Assembly (NCBI RefSeq): GCF_003254585.1
Contig: NZ_QJGZ01000037.1
Coordinates: forward strand, 248,001 to 312,000
From: Flavobacterium sharifuzzamanii
Lineage (GTDB): Bacteria > Bacteroidota > Bacteroidia > Flavobacteriales > Flavobacteriaceae
Direction: 5' to 3'
DNA length: 64,000 bases
The notes beneath the pieces were generated by a model, which worked only from the letters and a program-made list of their open reading frames with translations, made no database searches and was not told the DNA's origin. Below, piece by piece: positions 43,967-53,157 of the stretch (positions are counted from its first letter, which is position 1; every line of letters starts with the position of its first letter). The position numbers and the translations under genes were made by a program.

Positions 43967-46210
43967 TCAATAATTCAAACTAACCCCAAAACCAATTCCC
44001 ATATCACTGTCGTAATGTGTTGTGATTCCAAAGTTTCTAGCTACAATATATTTTAAGCCAGCCATATATTCCTTATCAGTATTCCACATTAAATTCATTC
44101 GGAGTCTTTGAGATAACGGAATATCTTTTCGTTCAAATTGTACTCTTACGTTTCCATCTGTATACACCTCAACTTGTGCTTTTATGAGCATTGGTAAAGT
44201 ATACTCGATACCGGCACTAAAAACCGAACGATTGTCTTTCGTATTACTTTGTCCAAACAGATTTTGTTCTTGTTCGTCTATTCCCATTTTTCGGTAGCGC
44301 CAGTCAAAACCAATAAAAGGCATTAACCATTGATTTTTTCCGATGTAACGACCAATGTGAGTTTCAGTTTCATAACCGTGTTTATCGTTATAACCCAATC
44401 TCCATTCGGTTCCAATACTCCAACGTGTGTTGCTGAACATTGCTTCACCATCGTTTCCATTCGTAGCAAAATCATTTTCAGCCATAAAATGAAACATTCG
44501 ATCGTCCATTTTTAGCATTTTAAAAGCCATTTCAGGATGATGAATTAACGGATTTGGTGCTGAATTTTCGTAAGTAAAAATTCTTCCCATTCCAGCCATC
44601 ATGTGATATAAAATATGACAGTGAAAAAACCAGTCACCATCTGCATTTGCCTGAAACTCGATCGTATCAGTTTCCATTGGCATAATATCAATTACATTTT
44701 TTAGTGGAGAATAATCGCCATGTTCATTCAGGATTCTAAAATCGTGTCCGTGTAAATGCATCGGGTGGCGCATCATCGAACCGTTGTATAAAACAATACG
44801 AACGTTTTCTCCTTTTTTAATTAAGATTTTATCGGTTTCAGAAACCACTTTATTATCCAAACTCCACACGTAACGATTCATATTTCCAGATAGAGTGAAA
44901 CGCAATTCTTTTACAGGCGCATCTTTTGGAAGATTAGTTTTAAACGGAGATTTCAGCATTCCATAATTCAAAGTCACAATCTCGGAGGTTTCAGTGCTGT
45001 CACTTTCCATTTTCATGTTTTCCATATTATGATTCGAATGATCCATCGCAGGTTTTGCATTCTCATCTTCACCAGAAATTTCAGGATACATTACGGCGTT
45101 CATGTCCATTTTATTCAAAGACATATTCATGCCCATGTCGTTCATTTCGCCATTCATTTTCATCATATCATTCATCATTTTCATTCCTTCAAAATATTTT
45201 AATTTCGAAAGATGATGAACAGGCTGTTTCTCTCCACTTCCTAAAAACAAAGACGCAGATCCCGTTCTGTCTTCGGCTGTAGCCAAAAAAGCAAAAGATT
45301 TATGGTCTTCTGGAACGGTAACGACAACATCATAAGTTTCAGAAACGGCAATTATTAAGCGATCCACTTCTACTGGTTCGACATCGTTTCCATCGCTGGC
45401 CACAACGGTAATTTTTCCTCCGCCATAAGTCAGCCAAAAATAACTGGAAGCACCCCCGTTGGCAATTCGCAATCGTACTTTTGAGCCAGGTTTAAGATCT
45501 GAAAACTGCTGTTCATTTTTCCCATTGATGAGAAATTTTTCATAATAAACATCGCTGACATCCATTGCGTTCATTCGTTTCCATTCGTTGGTCACTTTGG
45601 TCGAAAAATGTCCTTGTTTTACAGCTTCGGCATAACTTTGAGTCGTTCCTTTTTTTATGGCAAACCAATCATTGGCATTGTGCAGCATTCGCTGAATATT
45701 CTCTGGTTTAAGATCTGACCATTCGCTTAAAATAACTGGAATTGTTGGCAAATCGTCAATGCCACTTCTAATTGTTGAATCGTCTTTTTTCTTATTGATG
45801 ATAAAAAGTCCATATAAACCAATTTGTTCTTGTAACCCCGAATGACTATGATACCAATAGGTTCCGTTCTGAATAATCGGGAAGGTATATTTATGAGTTG
45901 TTCCAGGTTCAATCGGCATTTGCGTAAGATATGGAACTCCATCTTCTTTATTTGGAAGAAACAATCCGTGCCAGTGCATCGAAGTACTTTCCTTTTTTAA
46001 TTCGTTATGGACATAAATTTCTGCAATATCGCCTTCGGTAAAAGTTAGAGTTGGCATCGGAATTTGTCCGTTCACAGAAATTGCACGTTTTTCTTTACCC
46101 GAAAAATTGACAATCGTATCACGAACATGCAAATCGTAACGCACTACTTTTTGAGCCTTTAGCTGAAAAGCAATTAAAAAAAGGATAAGGATATATTTGA
46201 TCTTAATCAT
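43967..46210 (-). CDS. Multicopper oxidase with CopB-like C-terminal domain
   Basis: 747 residues, more than 100 longer than usual CopA-type oxidases. A signal peptide (1-19) precedes three cupredoxin domains. Copper ligands: HWHG (79-82), YHSHSG (120-125), HPMHLHGHDF (~483-492), HCHILYHMM (~527-535). A Met/His-rich loop (~335-410, MMNDMMKMNGEMNDMGM) suits cuprous ion binding. After ~600, a region like outer-membrane CopB follows, with WRYRKMGIDEQEQN, FERKDIPLSQRLRMN and a terminal GIGFGVSLNY strand. I infer a CopA-CopB fusion that oxidises Cu(I) near the outer membrane. Confidence 0.88.
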   Translation of the reverse strand: MIKIKYILILFLIAFQLKAQKVVRYDLHVRDTIVNFSGKEKRAISVNGQIPMPTLTFTEGDIAEIYVHNELKKESTSMHWHGLFLPNKEDGVPYLTQMPIEPGTTHKYTFPIIQNGTYWYHSHSGLQEQIGLYGLFIINKKKDDSTIRSGIDDLPTIPVILSEWSDLKPENIQRMLHNANDWFAIKKGTTQSYAEAVKQGHFSTKVTNEWKRMNAMDVSDVYYEKFLINGKNEQQFSDLKPGSKVRLRIANGGASSYFWLTYGGGKITVVASDGNDVEPVEVDRLIIAVSETYDVVVTVPEDHKSFAFLATAEDRTGSASLFLGSGEKQPVHHLSKLKYFEGMKMMNDMMKMNGEMNDMGMNMSLNKMDMNAVMYPEISGEDENAKPAMDHSNHNMENMKMESDSTETSEIVTLNYGMLKSPFKTNLPKDAPVKELRFTLSGNMNRYVWSLDNKVVSETDKILIKKGENVRIVLYNGSMMRHPMHLHGHDFRILNEHGDYSPLKNVIDIMPMETDTIEFQANADGDWFFHCHILYHMMAGMGRIFTYENSAPNPLIHHPEMAFKMLKMDDRMFHFMAENDFATNGNDGEAMFSNTRWSIGTEWRLGYNDKHGYETETHIGRYIGKNQWLMPFIGFDWRYRKMGIDEQEQNLFGQSNTKDNRSVFSAGIEYTLPMLIKAQVEVYTDGNVRVQFERKDIPLSQRLRMNLMWNTDKEYMAGLKYIVARNFGITTHYDSDMGIGFGVSLNY

Positions 46211-46254
46211 TAGATTATAATTTTAAATAAATTGAGCACAATTTAATTTTGTTA

Positions 46255-46415
46255 AGCTCCAGCGGAGCGAAATATTTATAGAAATTCAATTCCGTTTATA
46301 TAAAAGAGCTCCAGCGGAGCGAAATATGTGGTTAATGTAAAAAAGATGTCGCTCCGCTGGAGCTTTACTATCAATACTAATACTATATCTATAAATATTT
46401 CGCTTCTCCGAAGCG
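46255..46415. repeat. Cluster of AGCTCCAGCGGAGCG inverted repeats
   Basis: Two direct copies of AGCTCCAGCGGAGCGAAATAT (46255 and 46307), one inverted copy CGCTCCGCTGGAGCT (46350-46364) and a partial inverted copy TCTATAAATATTTCGC (46388-46403) that mirrors the first. All lie between the oxidase and ATPase genes in a 313-bp gap that holds no gene. Function unknown; it could form a cruciform or nested hairpins. Confidence 0.75.
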
Positions 46416-46523
46416 TATTTTTTTGTCTATTTTTTTTCGCACAGCGTCATTTAAATTAGTGAACGCCTTTTTTAATTGTCTACTAAAAATGTTTCTATGT
46501 GTTTAAAATAATTTCACTCCAAG

Positions 46524-49070
46524 TTATAGTTTTAAATTTCTCAATCGCAAAGCATTTACGATTACGGATACAGAACTCAAACTCATTGCTACAGCAGCCA
46601 ACATCGGCGAAAGCAATATTCCTAAAAATGGATATAAAATTCCTGCTGCAATTGGCACGCCTAAAGTGTTATATATAAAGGCAAAGAATAAATTCTGTTT
46701 GATATTTGACATTACAGCGTGACTTAGATTTTTAGCTTTTACGATTCCATTTAAATCGCCTTTTACTAAAGTAATTTTAGCGCTTTCGATTGCAACATCT
46801 GTTCCCGTTCCCATTGCAATTCCGATGTTGGATTGAGCCAAAGCTGGCGCATCATTGATTCCATCACCGGCCATTGCAACGATTTTTCCTTGTGCTTGAA
46901 GACGTTGAATTTCTTTTAATTTATCTTCTGGAAGACAATCTGCTTTGAAAGAGCTTAAATGTAAATGTTCAGCAACGGCTTTTGCGGTATTATGATTATC
47001 ACCCGTCATCATGATAACCTCAACCCCTTGAGCGATTAATTCTTTAATGGCTTTTGCGCTGTTTTCTTTGATGGCATCGGTAATGGCTACGAAGCCTAAA
47101 ACGCTTTTTTCAATGGCGATGTATGAAATAGTTTTTCCTAAATTCTGTTCAGAAATTACTTTTTGTTCTAAATCGGTAGAAACAGAAGCACCAATTTCGT
47201 CCATTAATTTTTTGTTTCCTAAAGCGACATTTATGTTTTCTATAGTTCCAAAAACACCTTTTCCTGCAATGGTTTCAAAACCATGAACTTCTTTCAATGA
47301 AGTATTTTTTGCTTTCGCGAAATTGACTACGGCTTGTGCCAAAGGATGTTCGCTGTGCTGATTTAACGAAGCAATGTTTTGAAGCAGGAAATCTTCGTCA
47401 TTATTTATGGCATAGATTTTTTCTACAGATGGTTTTCCTTCGGTAATTGTTCCTGTTTTATCGGTAATCAAAACATCAATTTTATTCATGTTTTCCAAGG
47501 CTTCGGCATTTTTGATCAGAATTCCGTTTTGTGCTCCTTTTCCAACGCCAACCATAACCGACATTGGAGTTGCTAGCCCAAGTGCGCAGGGACAGGCGAT
47601 AATTAAAACCGCAATTGCGTTGATCAATCCGTAGACATAAGCAGGTTCTGGACCAAATTTTGCCCAGACAAAAAAGGTTACAATCGAAATGATAACTACA
47701 GTTGGAACAAAATATTTAGAAACTCTATCAGCTAATTTCTGAATTGGAGCGCGAGATCTGCTCGCATCATTTACCATTTGGATAATCTGTGAAAGCATCG
47801 TCTCTGAACCGACTTTTTCGGCAATCATTACAAATGATTTTGTTCCGTTTATTGTTCCAGAAATCACTGCATCACCTATTTTTTTATCTACTGGAATTGG
47901 TTCCCCAGTAATCATAGATTCATCAATGCTACTTTCGCCAGTTGTTATTTTTCCGTCAACCGGAATTTTTTCTCCGGGTTTTACACGAAGTAAATCGCCT
48001 TTTTTGATATTGTGGATTGAAATAACTTTATCAATTCCATTTTCAACCAAAGTTGCTTCTGTTGGTGCTAATTTTAATAATTCTTTTATTGCTCCGTTGG
48101 TTTGTCCGTGTGCTTTAGCTTCTAATAGTTGTCCCAATAAGACTAAAGTGATAATTACCGTCGCAGCTTCAAAATACAAATGAATCGTTCCGTGATGGGA
48201 TTTGAATTCGGATGGAAAAATATCAGGAAAAAACATTCCGACAATACTAAAAAGGAAAGCGACACTTGTCCCTATTCCTATTAAAGTAAACATGTTTAAA
48301 TTCCAAGTTACAATTGATTTGTATGCACGAACGAAAAACATCCATCCTGCATAAAACAAAACGGGAATCGAAAATAAAAGTTGAACCCAGTTCCACTTTT
48401 CAATAGACATTATATTATATAATGGATTATTGGGAATCATTTCTGACATCGAGATAATGAAAATTGGAAGCGTAAACAAAATCGCGATTTTCATCTTTCT
48501 CAATAAATCAGTGTAGGTTTTGTTTTCTTCACTTTCTGAAGCCTGCATAGGAACTAGGTCCATTCCGCAAATCGGACAATCGCCCGGTTCGTTTGAAACA
48601 ATTTCTGGATGCATTGGACAAGTAAATTGTGTTGCGGTTACGGCAACTTGGGGAACTAAATCCATTCCGCAGACTGGGCAATCTCCAGGTTTGTTGTATG
48701 TTTTATCACCTTCACAATGCATTGGACAATAATAAACGCCATTTGCACTGTGCTGGTGTACTTTTTTGGTTTCTGATTTATGATGATCATGATTGTGAAC
48801 ATGGTGTTCTTTTTTATGACTAGAACAGCAAGATTTAACGGCAGTTTCTCCATGATTTTTAGGAGAATCCATTTCAATAGTATATTTTCCAGCTGCAGAT
48901 AAAACTTCCTGAAACTTTTCAGTAGGAACGTGCTTATCCATCGTTATGGTAGCTGTTGGAGGATTTAAAGTTACTTCCGCCTGAACGCCGTCAACTTCAT
49001 TTAAAGTTTTTTCTACTTTTTTACGGCAGCCGTCACACGACATTCCTGAAATTATATATTGATGAGTCAT
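46524..49070 (-). CDS. copA: Copper-exporting P1B-type ATPase
   Basis: 848 residues. N-terminal HMA domain (1-~65, [13 protein letters not shown], Cys13/16), a His-rich linker (~85-108) with [11 protein letters not shown], then two CPMH-type metal-binding modules ([13 protein letters not shown]... and [13 protein letters not shown]...). The transporter core has the copper motif [10 protein letters not shown] (~490), the phosphorylation site [11 protein letters not shown] (~535), SEHPLA (~577) and [11 protein letters not shown] (~735). The CPC motif sets it in the copper(I) export class. It is co-oriented with the oxidase 313 bp away across the repeat cluster. Confidence 0.95.
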   Translation of the reverse strand: MTHQYIISGMSCDGCRKKVEKTLNEVDGVQAEVTLNPPTATITMDKHVPTEKFQEVLSAAGKYTIEMDSPKNHGETAVKSCCSSHKKEHHVHNHDHHKSETKKVHQHSANGVYYCPMHCEGDKTYNKPGDCPVCGMDLVPQVAVTATQFTCPMHPEIVSNEPGDCPICGMDLVPMQASESEENKTYTDLLRKMKIAILFTLPIFIISMSEMIPNNPLYNIMSIEKWNWVQLLFSIPVLFYAGWMFFVRAYKSIVTWNLNMFTLIGIGTSVAFLFSIVGMFFPDIFPSEFKSHHGTIHLYFEAATVIITLVLLGQLLEAKAHGQTNGAIKELLKLAPTEATLVENGIDKVISIHNIKKGDLLRVKPGEKIPVDGKITTGESSIDESMITGEPIPVDKKIGDAVISGTINGTKSFVMIAEKVGSETMLSQIIQMVNDASRSRAPIQKLADRVSKYFVPTVVIISIVTFFVWAKFGPEPAYVYGLINAIAVLIIACPCALGLATPMSVMVGVGKGAQNGILIKNAEALENMNKIDVLITDKTGTITEGKPSVEKIYAINNDEDFLLQNIASLNQHSEHPLAQAVVNFAKAKNTSLKEVHGFETIAGKGVFGTIENINVALGNKKLMDEIGASVSTDLEQKVISEQNLGKTISYIAIEKSVLGFVAITDAIKENSAKAIKELIAQGVEVIMMTGDNHNTAKAVAEHLHLSSFKADCLPEDKLKEIQRLQAQGKIVAMAGDGINDAPALAQSNIGIAMGTGTDVAIESAKITLVKGDLNGIVKAKNLSHAVMSNIKQNLFFAFIYNTLGVPIAAGILYPFLGILLSPMLAAVAMSLSSVSVIVNALRLRNLKL

Positions 49071-49184
49071 TGTATTGGTTTTTAAGTATTACAATGCAAA
49101 TTTCCGAAGTAAGTCTGAGTTAGGTTTGTAGAATTTTGGGAATGATTTGTAAGATTTACGAAATGCTGCTTTTTAACGCAGAGA

Positions 49185-49361
49185 GCGCTAAGGTTTACGC
49201 AAAGTACACGAAGGTTTTTTTTAAGATTAAAAAGTTCTCAAAGCTTTGCACATAAAAAGTTAGCCACAGATTAAAAAGATTAACACAGATTTTCAAAAAA
49301 TCCTTCTAATCCTTTTAATCTGTGGCTAAAAACTTTGTGTGCTTTGCGTAAACCTTAGCGC
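49185..49361. repeat. Long nested inverted repeat at the 3' end of the regulator gene
   Basis: The outer arms at 49185-49209 and 49337-49361 match at 24 of 25 positions (GCGCTAAGGTTTACGC core). The inner arms TAGCCACAGATTAAAA (49261-49276) and its complement (49313-49328) are perfect and belong to the same family as the repeats at 14.3 and 15.2 kb. The 311-bp gap between the ATPase and regulator genes holds no other feature. Confidence 0.8.
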
Positions 49362-49381
49362 CTTAGCGGTTAAATCAAAAA

Positions 49382-49942
49382 CTACAAATTCTCGATCTGA
49401 ATACGCATTTTATCTTTTGATTGTTTGAATGAAGTAGGGGTAAAGCCTGTAATTTTTTTGAATTGATTGCTTAAATGCGCCACATTGCTGTAGTTGAGAA
49501 TATCGGCAATTTCACTTAAAGAAAGCTCATTATATATCAATAATTCTTTTACTTTTTCAATTTTCTGGCTAATAAAATACTTTTCGATTGTGGTGTTTTC
49601 GATTTCAGAAAATAAATTGCTCAGCGAATTGTAATCTTGATTTAAGTTTTCTGAGAGATATTCTGATAGGTTGATTTTGAGATCATTGTTTTTGTGATGA
49701 ACCAAATCGACGATTAGGTTTTTTATTCTTTCGACGGTTTTTGTCTTTTTATCATCGATTAAATCAAAACCTAAATCTTGAAGATTTTCTAATAAAACTT
49801 CCTTTTGTGTATCATTGATTTCTTCTTGTAGCTCAACTTCTCCTAATTCTACAGAAATAGGTTGAAGTCCGAGTTTTTCGAACTCGGACTTCACTACCAT
49901 TTTGCATCGGCTGCACACCATATTTTTGATGTAAAGCTTCAT
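49382..49942 (-). CDS. AraC-type regulator with N-terminal HMA-like segment
   Basis: 186 residues from the ATG at 49942 (an upstream in-frame start lies inside the DUF3347 gene). The N-terminus (1-~65) reads as a degenerate HMA fold with KNMVCSRCKMVV (Cys-x-x-Cys). The C-terminus (~90-186) is an AraC helix-turn-helix: IEKVKELLIYNELSLSEIA and YSNVAHLSNQFKKITGFTP. The metal site fused to the DNA-binding domain suggests a one-component copper sensor for the adjacent ATPase and oxidase genes. It lacks the usual AraC cupin. It starts 2 bp after the DUF3347 stop, so the pair is coupled. Confidence 0.85.
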   Translation of the reverse strand: MKLYIKNMVCSRCKMVVKSEFEKLGLQPISVELGEVELQEEINDTQKEVLLENLQDLGFDLIDDKKTKTVERIKNLIVDLVHHKNNDLKINLSEYLSENLNQDYNSLSNLFSEIENTTIEKYFISQKIEKVKELLIYNELSLSEIADILNYSNVAHLSNQFKKITGFTPTSFKQSKDKMRIQIENL

Positions 49943-49944
49943 AT

Positions 49945-50472
49945 TTATTTGATCGTTTCTACTACATTTCCGCAAGTCAGCATAGAAGAACCATAATACG
50001 GATTCTTAACTGCTTTTTCTTTGCTTAACCAATCAGCGTCTGCCATTGGGCAATATTGTTTGTAGATTGGTTCACCTGGGCTTGAAACTTTTATTAAATC
50101 GTAAGTGCTTTTAGACAATGATTTAAAAGTCTCACGTTGTTTTTTAAGATCTGTTGTAGTTGAAATACTTTTGGCATCGGCAGTTAATTTCTTTACCACT
50201 TTCATCCAAACAGTATGTTCGTTGCTTTTTAATTTGTCCATTTTTACGGCAGTAATGGCAGTCAATAAAGTTGCAGCTTTTGCCGAAGTTAATTTGCTGT
50301 CACTTTTAATAAGCGCATCTTTTACAGAAAAATAAGCATCATAAACAGATTGTAATTGAGAATCTGCAATTTCAATTTCTGTTATACCAGAATTATTCGT
50401 TTTTGCCTGAATCGTATTTGCAGTAAATAATACTGTTACTGCTATTGCTAAAGCTATAATTGATTTTTTCAT
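49945..50472 (-). CDS. DUF3347 secreted copper-associated protein
   Basis: 175 residues, signal peptide (MKKSIIALAIAVTVLFTANTIQA). The DUF3347 domain (~40-170) ends in the hallmark QYCPMADADWLSKE...NPYYGSSMLTCG. The CPM cysteine/methionine pair and the LTCG cysteine resemble a soft-metal site like those in the ATPase's CPMH modules. It is encoded upstream of and coupled to the regulator. DUF3347 genes often sit with copper or cobalt/zinc resistance genes; the mechanism is not known. Confidence 0.85.
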   Translation of the reverse strand: MKKSIIALAIAVTVLFTANTIQAKTNNSGITEIEIADSQLQSVYDAYFSVKDALIKSDSKLTSAKAATLLTAITAVKMDKLKSNEHTVWMKVVKKLTADAKSISTTTDLKKQRETFKSLSKSTYDLIKVSSPGEPIYKQYCPMADADWLSKEKAVKNPYYGSSMLTCGNVVETIK

Positions 50473-50571
50473 TGTATATAATATTTGGTAAAGGATTTTT
50501 AATTCCTTTAAAATTAATTAAAAAATTTGATTTTAAAAAGACCCAATATGGGCTGTCACAAATACAAACAA

Positions 50572-50928
50572 TTATATTTTTGGCTTCAGCCAGATAGAAG
50601 TAAATCCTGAAGAAATAGTAGAATTACTATAAGAGGAAATTGTGTTTTTTAAAGAAAAATTGAAAACATCATTTGGCAAATCAAAATCATTTGAAATCAA
50701 AAGAAGGTTTAATGTTGAGGTATTACAGCCTGCGTGACGGCACTTTCCTTCGCAATTATGTTTTTCTTGCTTTGAAGTTTTCTTTTCGCAGCATTTTTGA
50801 GAACAGCTTTTTTCTTCTTTAACGGCAATTTCTTTTGAGTTTCCAGTATGGCATGCGTAAGTATAACTCGGGTTCAAAAAGAAACTAAGTGTCATAAAAA
50901 GCATTATTATGTGGATTTTCTTGATCAA
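50572..50928 (-). CDS. Small secreted Cys/His-rich protein
   Basis: 118 residues. Signal peptide ends near TYA (~25). The mature part begins with CHTG, then SCSQKCCEKKTSKQEKHNC-EGKCRHAGC (eight Cys and two His within ~35 residues), and ends in a Ser/Asn-rich stretch with a final WLKPKI. The TTG start at 50928 gives the better signal; ATG at 50904 is an alternative. Position next to DUF3347 suggests a copper-binding or metallochaperone role. The family is not recognised. Confidence 0.65.
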   Translation of the reverse strand: MIKKIHIIMLFMTLSFFLNPSYTYACHTGNSKEIAVKEEKSCSQKCCEKKTSKQEKHNCEGKCRHAGCNTSTLNLLLISNDFDLPNDVFNFSLKNTISSYSNSTISSGFTSIWLKPKI

Positions 50929-50948
50929 AGAAATTGTTTTTAGAAATA

Positions 50949-50956
50949 CAAATTTA
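50949..50956 (-). promoter_or_regulatory. -7 promoter element for the Cys/His-rich gene
   Basis: Reads TAAATTTG on the - strand, 21 bp before the TTG start. It probably drives the copper island from its upstream end. Confidence 0.5.
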
Positions 50957-50998
50957 GCTAAAAATGTTCGAGGAAATAACTTTTTAAGATTTCGCTAA

Positions 50999-51832
50999 CT
51001 AGAGTTTTTTGAAATCTGTTGGTTTCATGTTTCTGCGTTTTTTAAAATAGTTGGTCAAATGACTTTCATCTGTGAAGCCAAACTCGTAGGCAATTTGTTT
51101 AATGGGCAATTGATTATTGTGAAATCTTTTTTCGATTAAAGTCAATCTTAAATTATGAATGTATTCCCGATAACTAATGCTGAAAGTTCTTTTAAAATAG
51201 GCGCTAAAATAAGTTTGAGCGATATTAAAATGTTCTGCAATTACTTTTATCTGAACCAATTTTGGCTGATAAATATTCTGATGTATATAATTTGCAATTT
51301 GTTCATTGTCTAGATGTTTTGATGTCATCTGTAGATTCATACATCGAATGGTTTCTTTTATCAACCCAAAAATGGAAAGTATCTGATAGAATACAATAGG
51401 AGAAGAAGTCACATCAATGTACTTTCCATATGTTACAATGTTTTCAACTGTATTCTTTAGAATAGTTTTGCAGGGTTCATCAAATTTTAAAACAGTTTCT
51501 TTTAAAATCTTATCGCGCATGAAACTTTCTGGCGTGTGAATTAAAAACTCGTCACAGGTAAGATTTTGTTTTGAGTTGAAATAATTGTCTGTGAATTTTA
51601 TAAAAATAAAACGTGTGCTTTTTTTGATATCAAAATAATGTTCGTCATCAGGTGAAATCACGAAAAGATCTCCTGCTTTATAATGGAGCAGATTGTTATT
51701 TATATGATGAATACCGCTTCCTTTCTTGATATATATGATTTCGTAATACGTATGCGTATGTGGAGGAAGATGAAATTTTTCTTCCTCAAATTCGTCAAGA
51801 ACTAGAGTTTTAAACTGATTTAATTTAGGCAT
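50999..51832 (-). CDS. AraC-family regulator with cupin
   Basis: 277 residues. N-terminal cupin (~10-95, LPPHTHTYYEIIYIKKGSG and VISPDDEHYFDIKK). C-terminal AraC pair of helix-turn-helix units (~180-277: IKVIAEHFNIAQTYFSAYFKR, IAYEFGFTDESHLTNYFKKR). The gene diverges from an MFS transporter 103 bp away, with promoters facing outward. It most likely controls that transporter in response to a small molecule bound by the cupin. Confidence 0.9.
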   Translation of the reverse strand: MPKLNQFKTLVLDEFEEEKFHLPPHTHTYYEIIYIKKGSGIHHINNNLLHYKAGDLFVISPDDEHYFDIKKSTRFIFIKFTDNYFNSKQNLTCDEFLIHTPESFMRDKILKETVLKFDEPCKTILKNTVENIVTYGKYIDVTSSPIVFYQILSIFGLIKETIRCMNLQMTSKHLDNEQIANYIHQNIYQPKLVQIKVIAEHFNIAQTYFSAYFKRTFSISYREYIHNLRLTLIEKRFHNNQLPIKQIAYEFGFTDESHLTNYFKKRRNMKPTDFKKL

Positions 51833-51857
51833 AACTTAATTATACAATTTTATGTCA

Positions 51858-51865
51858 CAAATATA
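51858..51865 (-). promoter_or_regulatory. -7 promoter element for the AraC gene
   Basis: TATATTTG on the - strand, 26 bp before the ATG. Confidence 0.6.
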
Positions 51866-51890
51866 CAAGTTTTAATTCGCTTAACAGTGT

Positions 51891-51898
51891 TAATTTTG
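51891..51898 (+). promoter_or_regulatory. -7 promoter element for the MFS gene
   Basis: TAATTTTG on the + strand, 38 bp before the MFS ATG and 26 bp from the opposing AraC promoter. Confidence 0.6.
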
Positions 51899-51935
51899 CC
51901 TCGTAGAAATCTATTCCTTTCTACATTAAATCAAA

Positions 51936-53102
51936 ATGAAAAAAAGTCTTATTGCACTCTCTTTAGGAGGGTTAACTATTGGAATTACAGAATTTGTAAT
52001 GATGGGATTACTCCCAGATATTGCTTCAGATATGAAAGTTTCAATTCCGGTTGCTGGATATTTAATTTCGGCTTATGCACTTGGAGTTGTTATTGGAGCG
52101 CCTTTGTTAGTAATCGCAGGAAGAAATTATGCACCAAAAAAAATGCTTTTAATTTTAGCTTTAATGTTGGCAGTTTTTAATTCATTGTCCATTATTGCTC
52201 CCGATTATAATATCTTATTTGCTTCTCGTTTTCTTTCTGGTTTGCCGCATGGAGCATTCTTTGGAGTGGGAGCGGTAGTCGCAAGCCGTTTGGCTGATAA
52301 AGGAAAAGAAGCACAGGCAATCTCAATTATGTTTGCCGGCTTAACTATCGCTAACTTAATAGGTGTACCGATTGGAACTTATATAGGACATCATTTTATT
52401 TGGCGTTATACTTTTGTTTTAATTGCTTTTGTGGGATTATTGACGTTGCTGGCTATTTATTTCTGGATGCCGAACTTAGAAAAAGGGGAAAGCGTTAACA
52501 TGAAAACACAGTTGCAATTTTTTAAAAGAACAGAAGCTTGGCTGATTATCGGAATTACGGCAATTGGTTTTGGAGGTCTATTTGCTTGGATCAGTTATAT
52601 TGCGCCTCTTTTAATTAATGTATCGAAGTTTTCGCCAGAAGATGTTTCATCTATCTTGATTTTAGCAGGATTAGGAATGGTAGTTGGTAACTTCGTAGGA
52701 GGAAAATTGGCAGATCGTTTTTTACCAGCTCCAACAACGCTAGCTTTATTGCTTGTTATGTCTACCGATTTGGTTTTGGTTTATTTCTTTTCATTCAATC
52801 AATATATTTCGTTGTTTTTGACTTTCTTGACTGGTGCTATTTCATTCTCGGTAATTGCGCCAATTCAGATGCTGATGATTCGCACTGCAAAAGGAGCAGA
52901 GATGATCGCTTCAGCTTCTCTTCAAGGAAGTTTCAATATTGGTAATGCTTTAGGGGCTTTTCTAGGTGGATTGCCTTTGGCAGCAGGATTCAGCTATTCT
53001 TCTCCTAATCTTATCGGAGTAGTAATGTCGGTTATCGGAATGATTATTACATTCATATTGATGAGATTACATCAAAAACAGGTTCAAGTTCAGCCGATAT
53101 AA
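51936..53102 (+). CDS. MFS efflux transporter (DHA1/AraJ-like)
   Basis: 388 residues with twelve predicted membrane helices. Motif A is degenerate (GRNYAPKKM, ~66) and motif C-like SRFLSGLPHGAFFGVGAVVA lies at ~92-111. The sequence looks like AraJ/YdhP-type drug or sugar exporters with conserved GITEFVMMGLLPDIA (~17-31). It is divergently paired with the cupin AraC regulator; the pair suggests inducible efflux. Substrate unknown. Confidence 0.88.
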   Translation: MKKSLIALSLGGLTIGITEFVMMGLLPDIASDMKVSIPVAGYLISAYALGVVIGAPLLVIAGRNYAPKKMLLILALMLAVFNSLSIIAPDYNILFASRFLSGLPHGAFFGVGAVVASRLADKGKEAQAISIMFAGLTIANLIGVPIGTYIGHHFIWRYTFVLIAFVGLLTLLAIYFWMPNLEKGESVNMKTQLQFFKRTEAWLIIGITAIGFGGLFAWISYIAPLLINVSKFSPEDVSSILILAGLGMVVGNFVGGKLADRFLPAPTTLALLLVMSTDLVLVYFFSFNQYISLFLTFLTGAISFSVIAPIQMLMIRTAKGAEMIASASLQGSFNIGNALGAFLGGLPLAAGFSYSSPNLIGVVMSVIGMIITFILMRLHQKQVQVQPI

Positions 53103-53123
53103 ATCTAAAATATTTAAATTTTC

Positions 53124-53157
53124 AAGCCCTTAACTTTTGTTTAAGGGCTTTTTTTAT
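53124..53157 (+). terminator. Terminator after the MFS gene
   Basis: AAGCCCTTAA (53124-53133) and TTAAGGGCTT (53141-53150), perfect 10-bp stem, then a T run. Confidence 0.85.

Noticed and set aside
50999..51832. Including this AraC regulator in the copper island
   Set aside because: It diverges from the MFS gene with facing promoters and has a cupin without metal-rich features, so it fits the transporter better.
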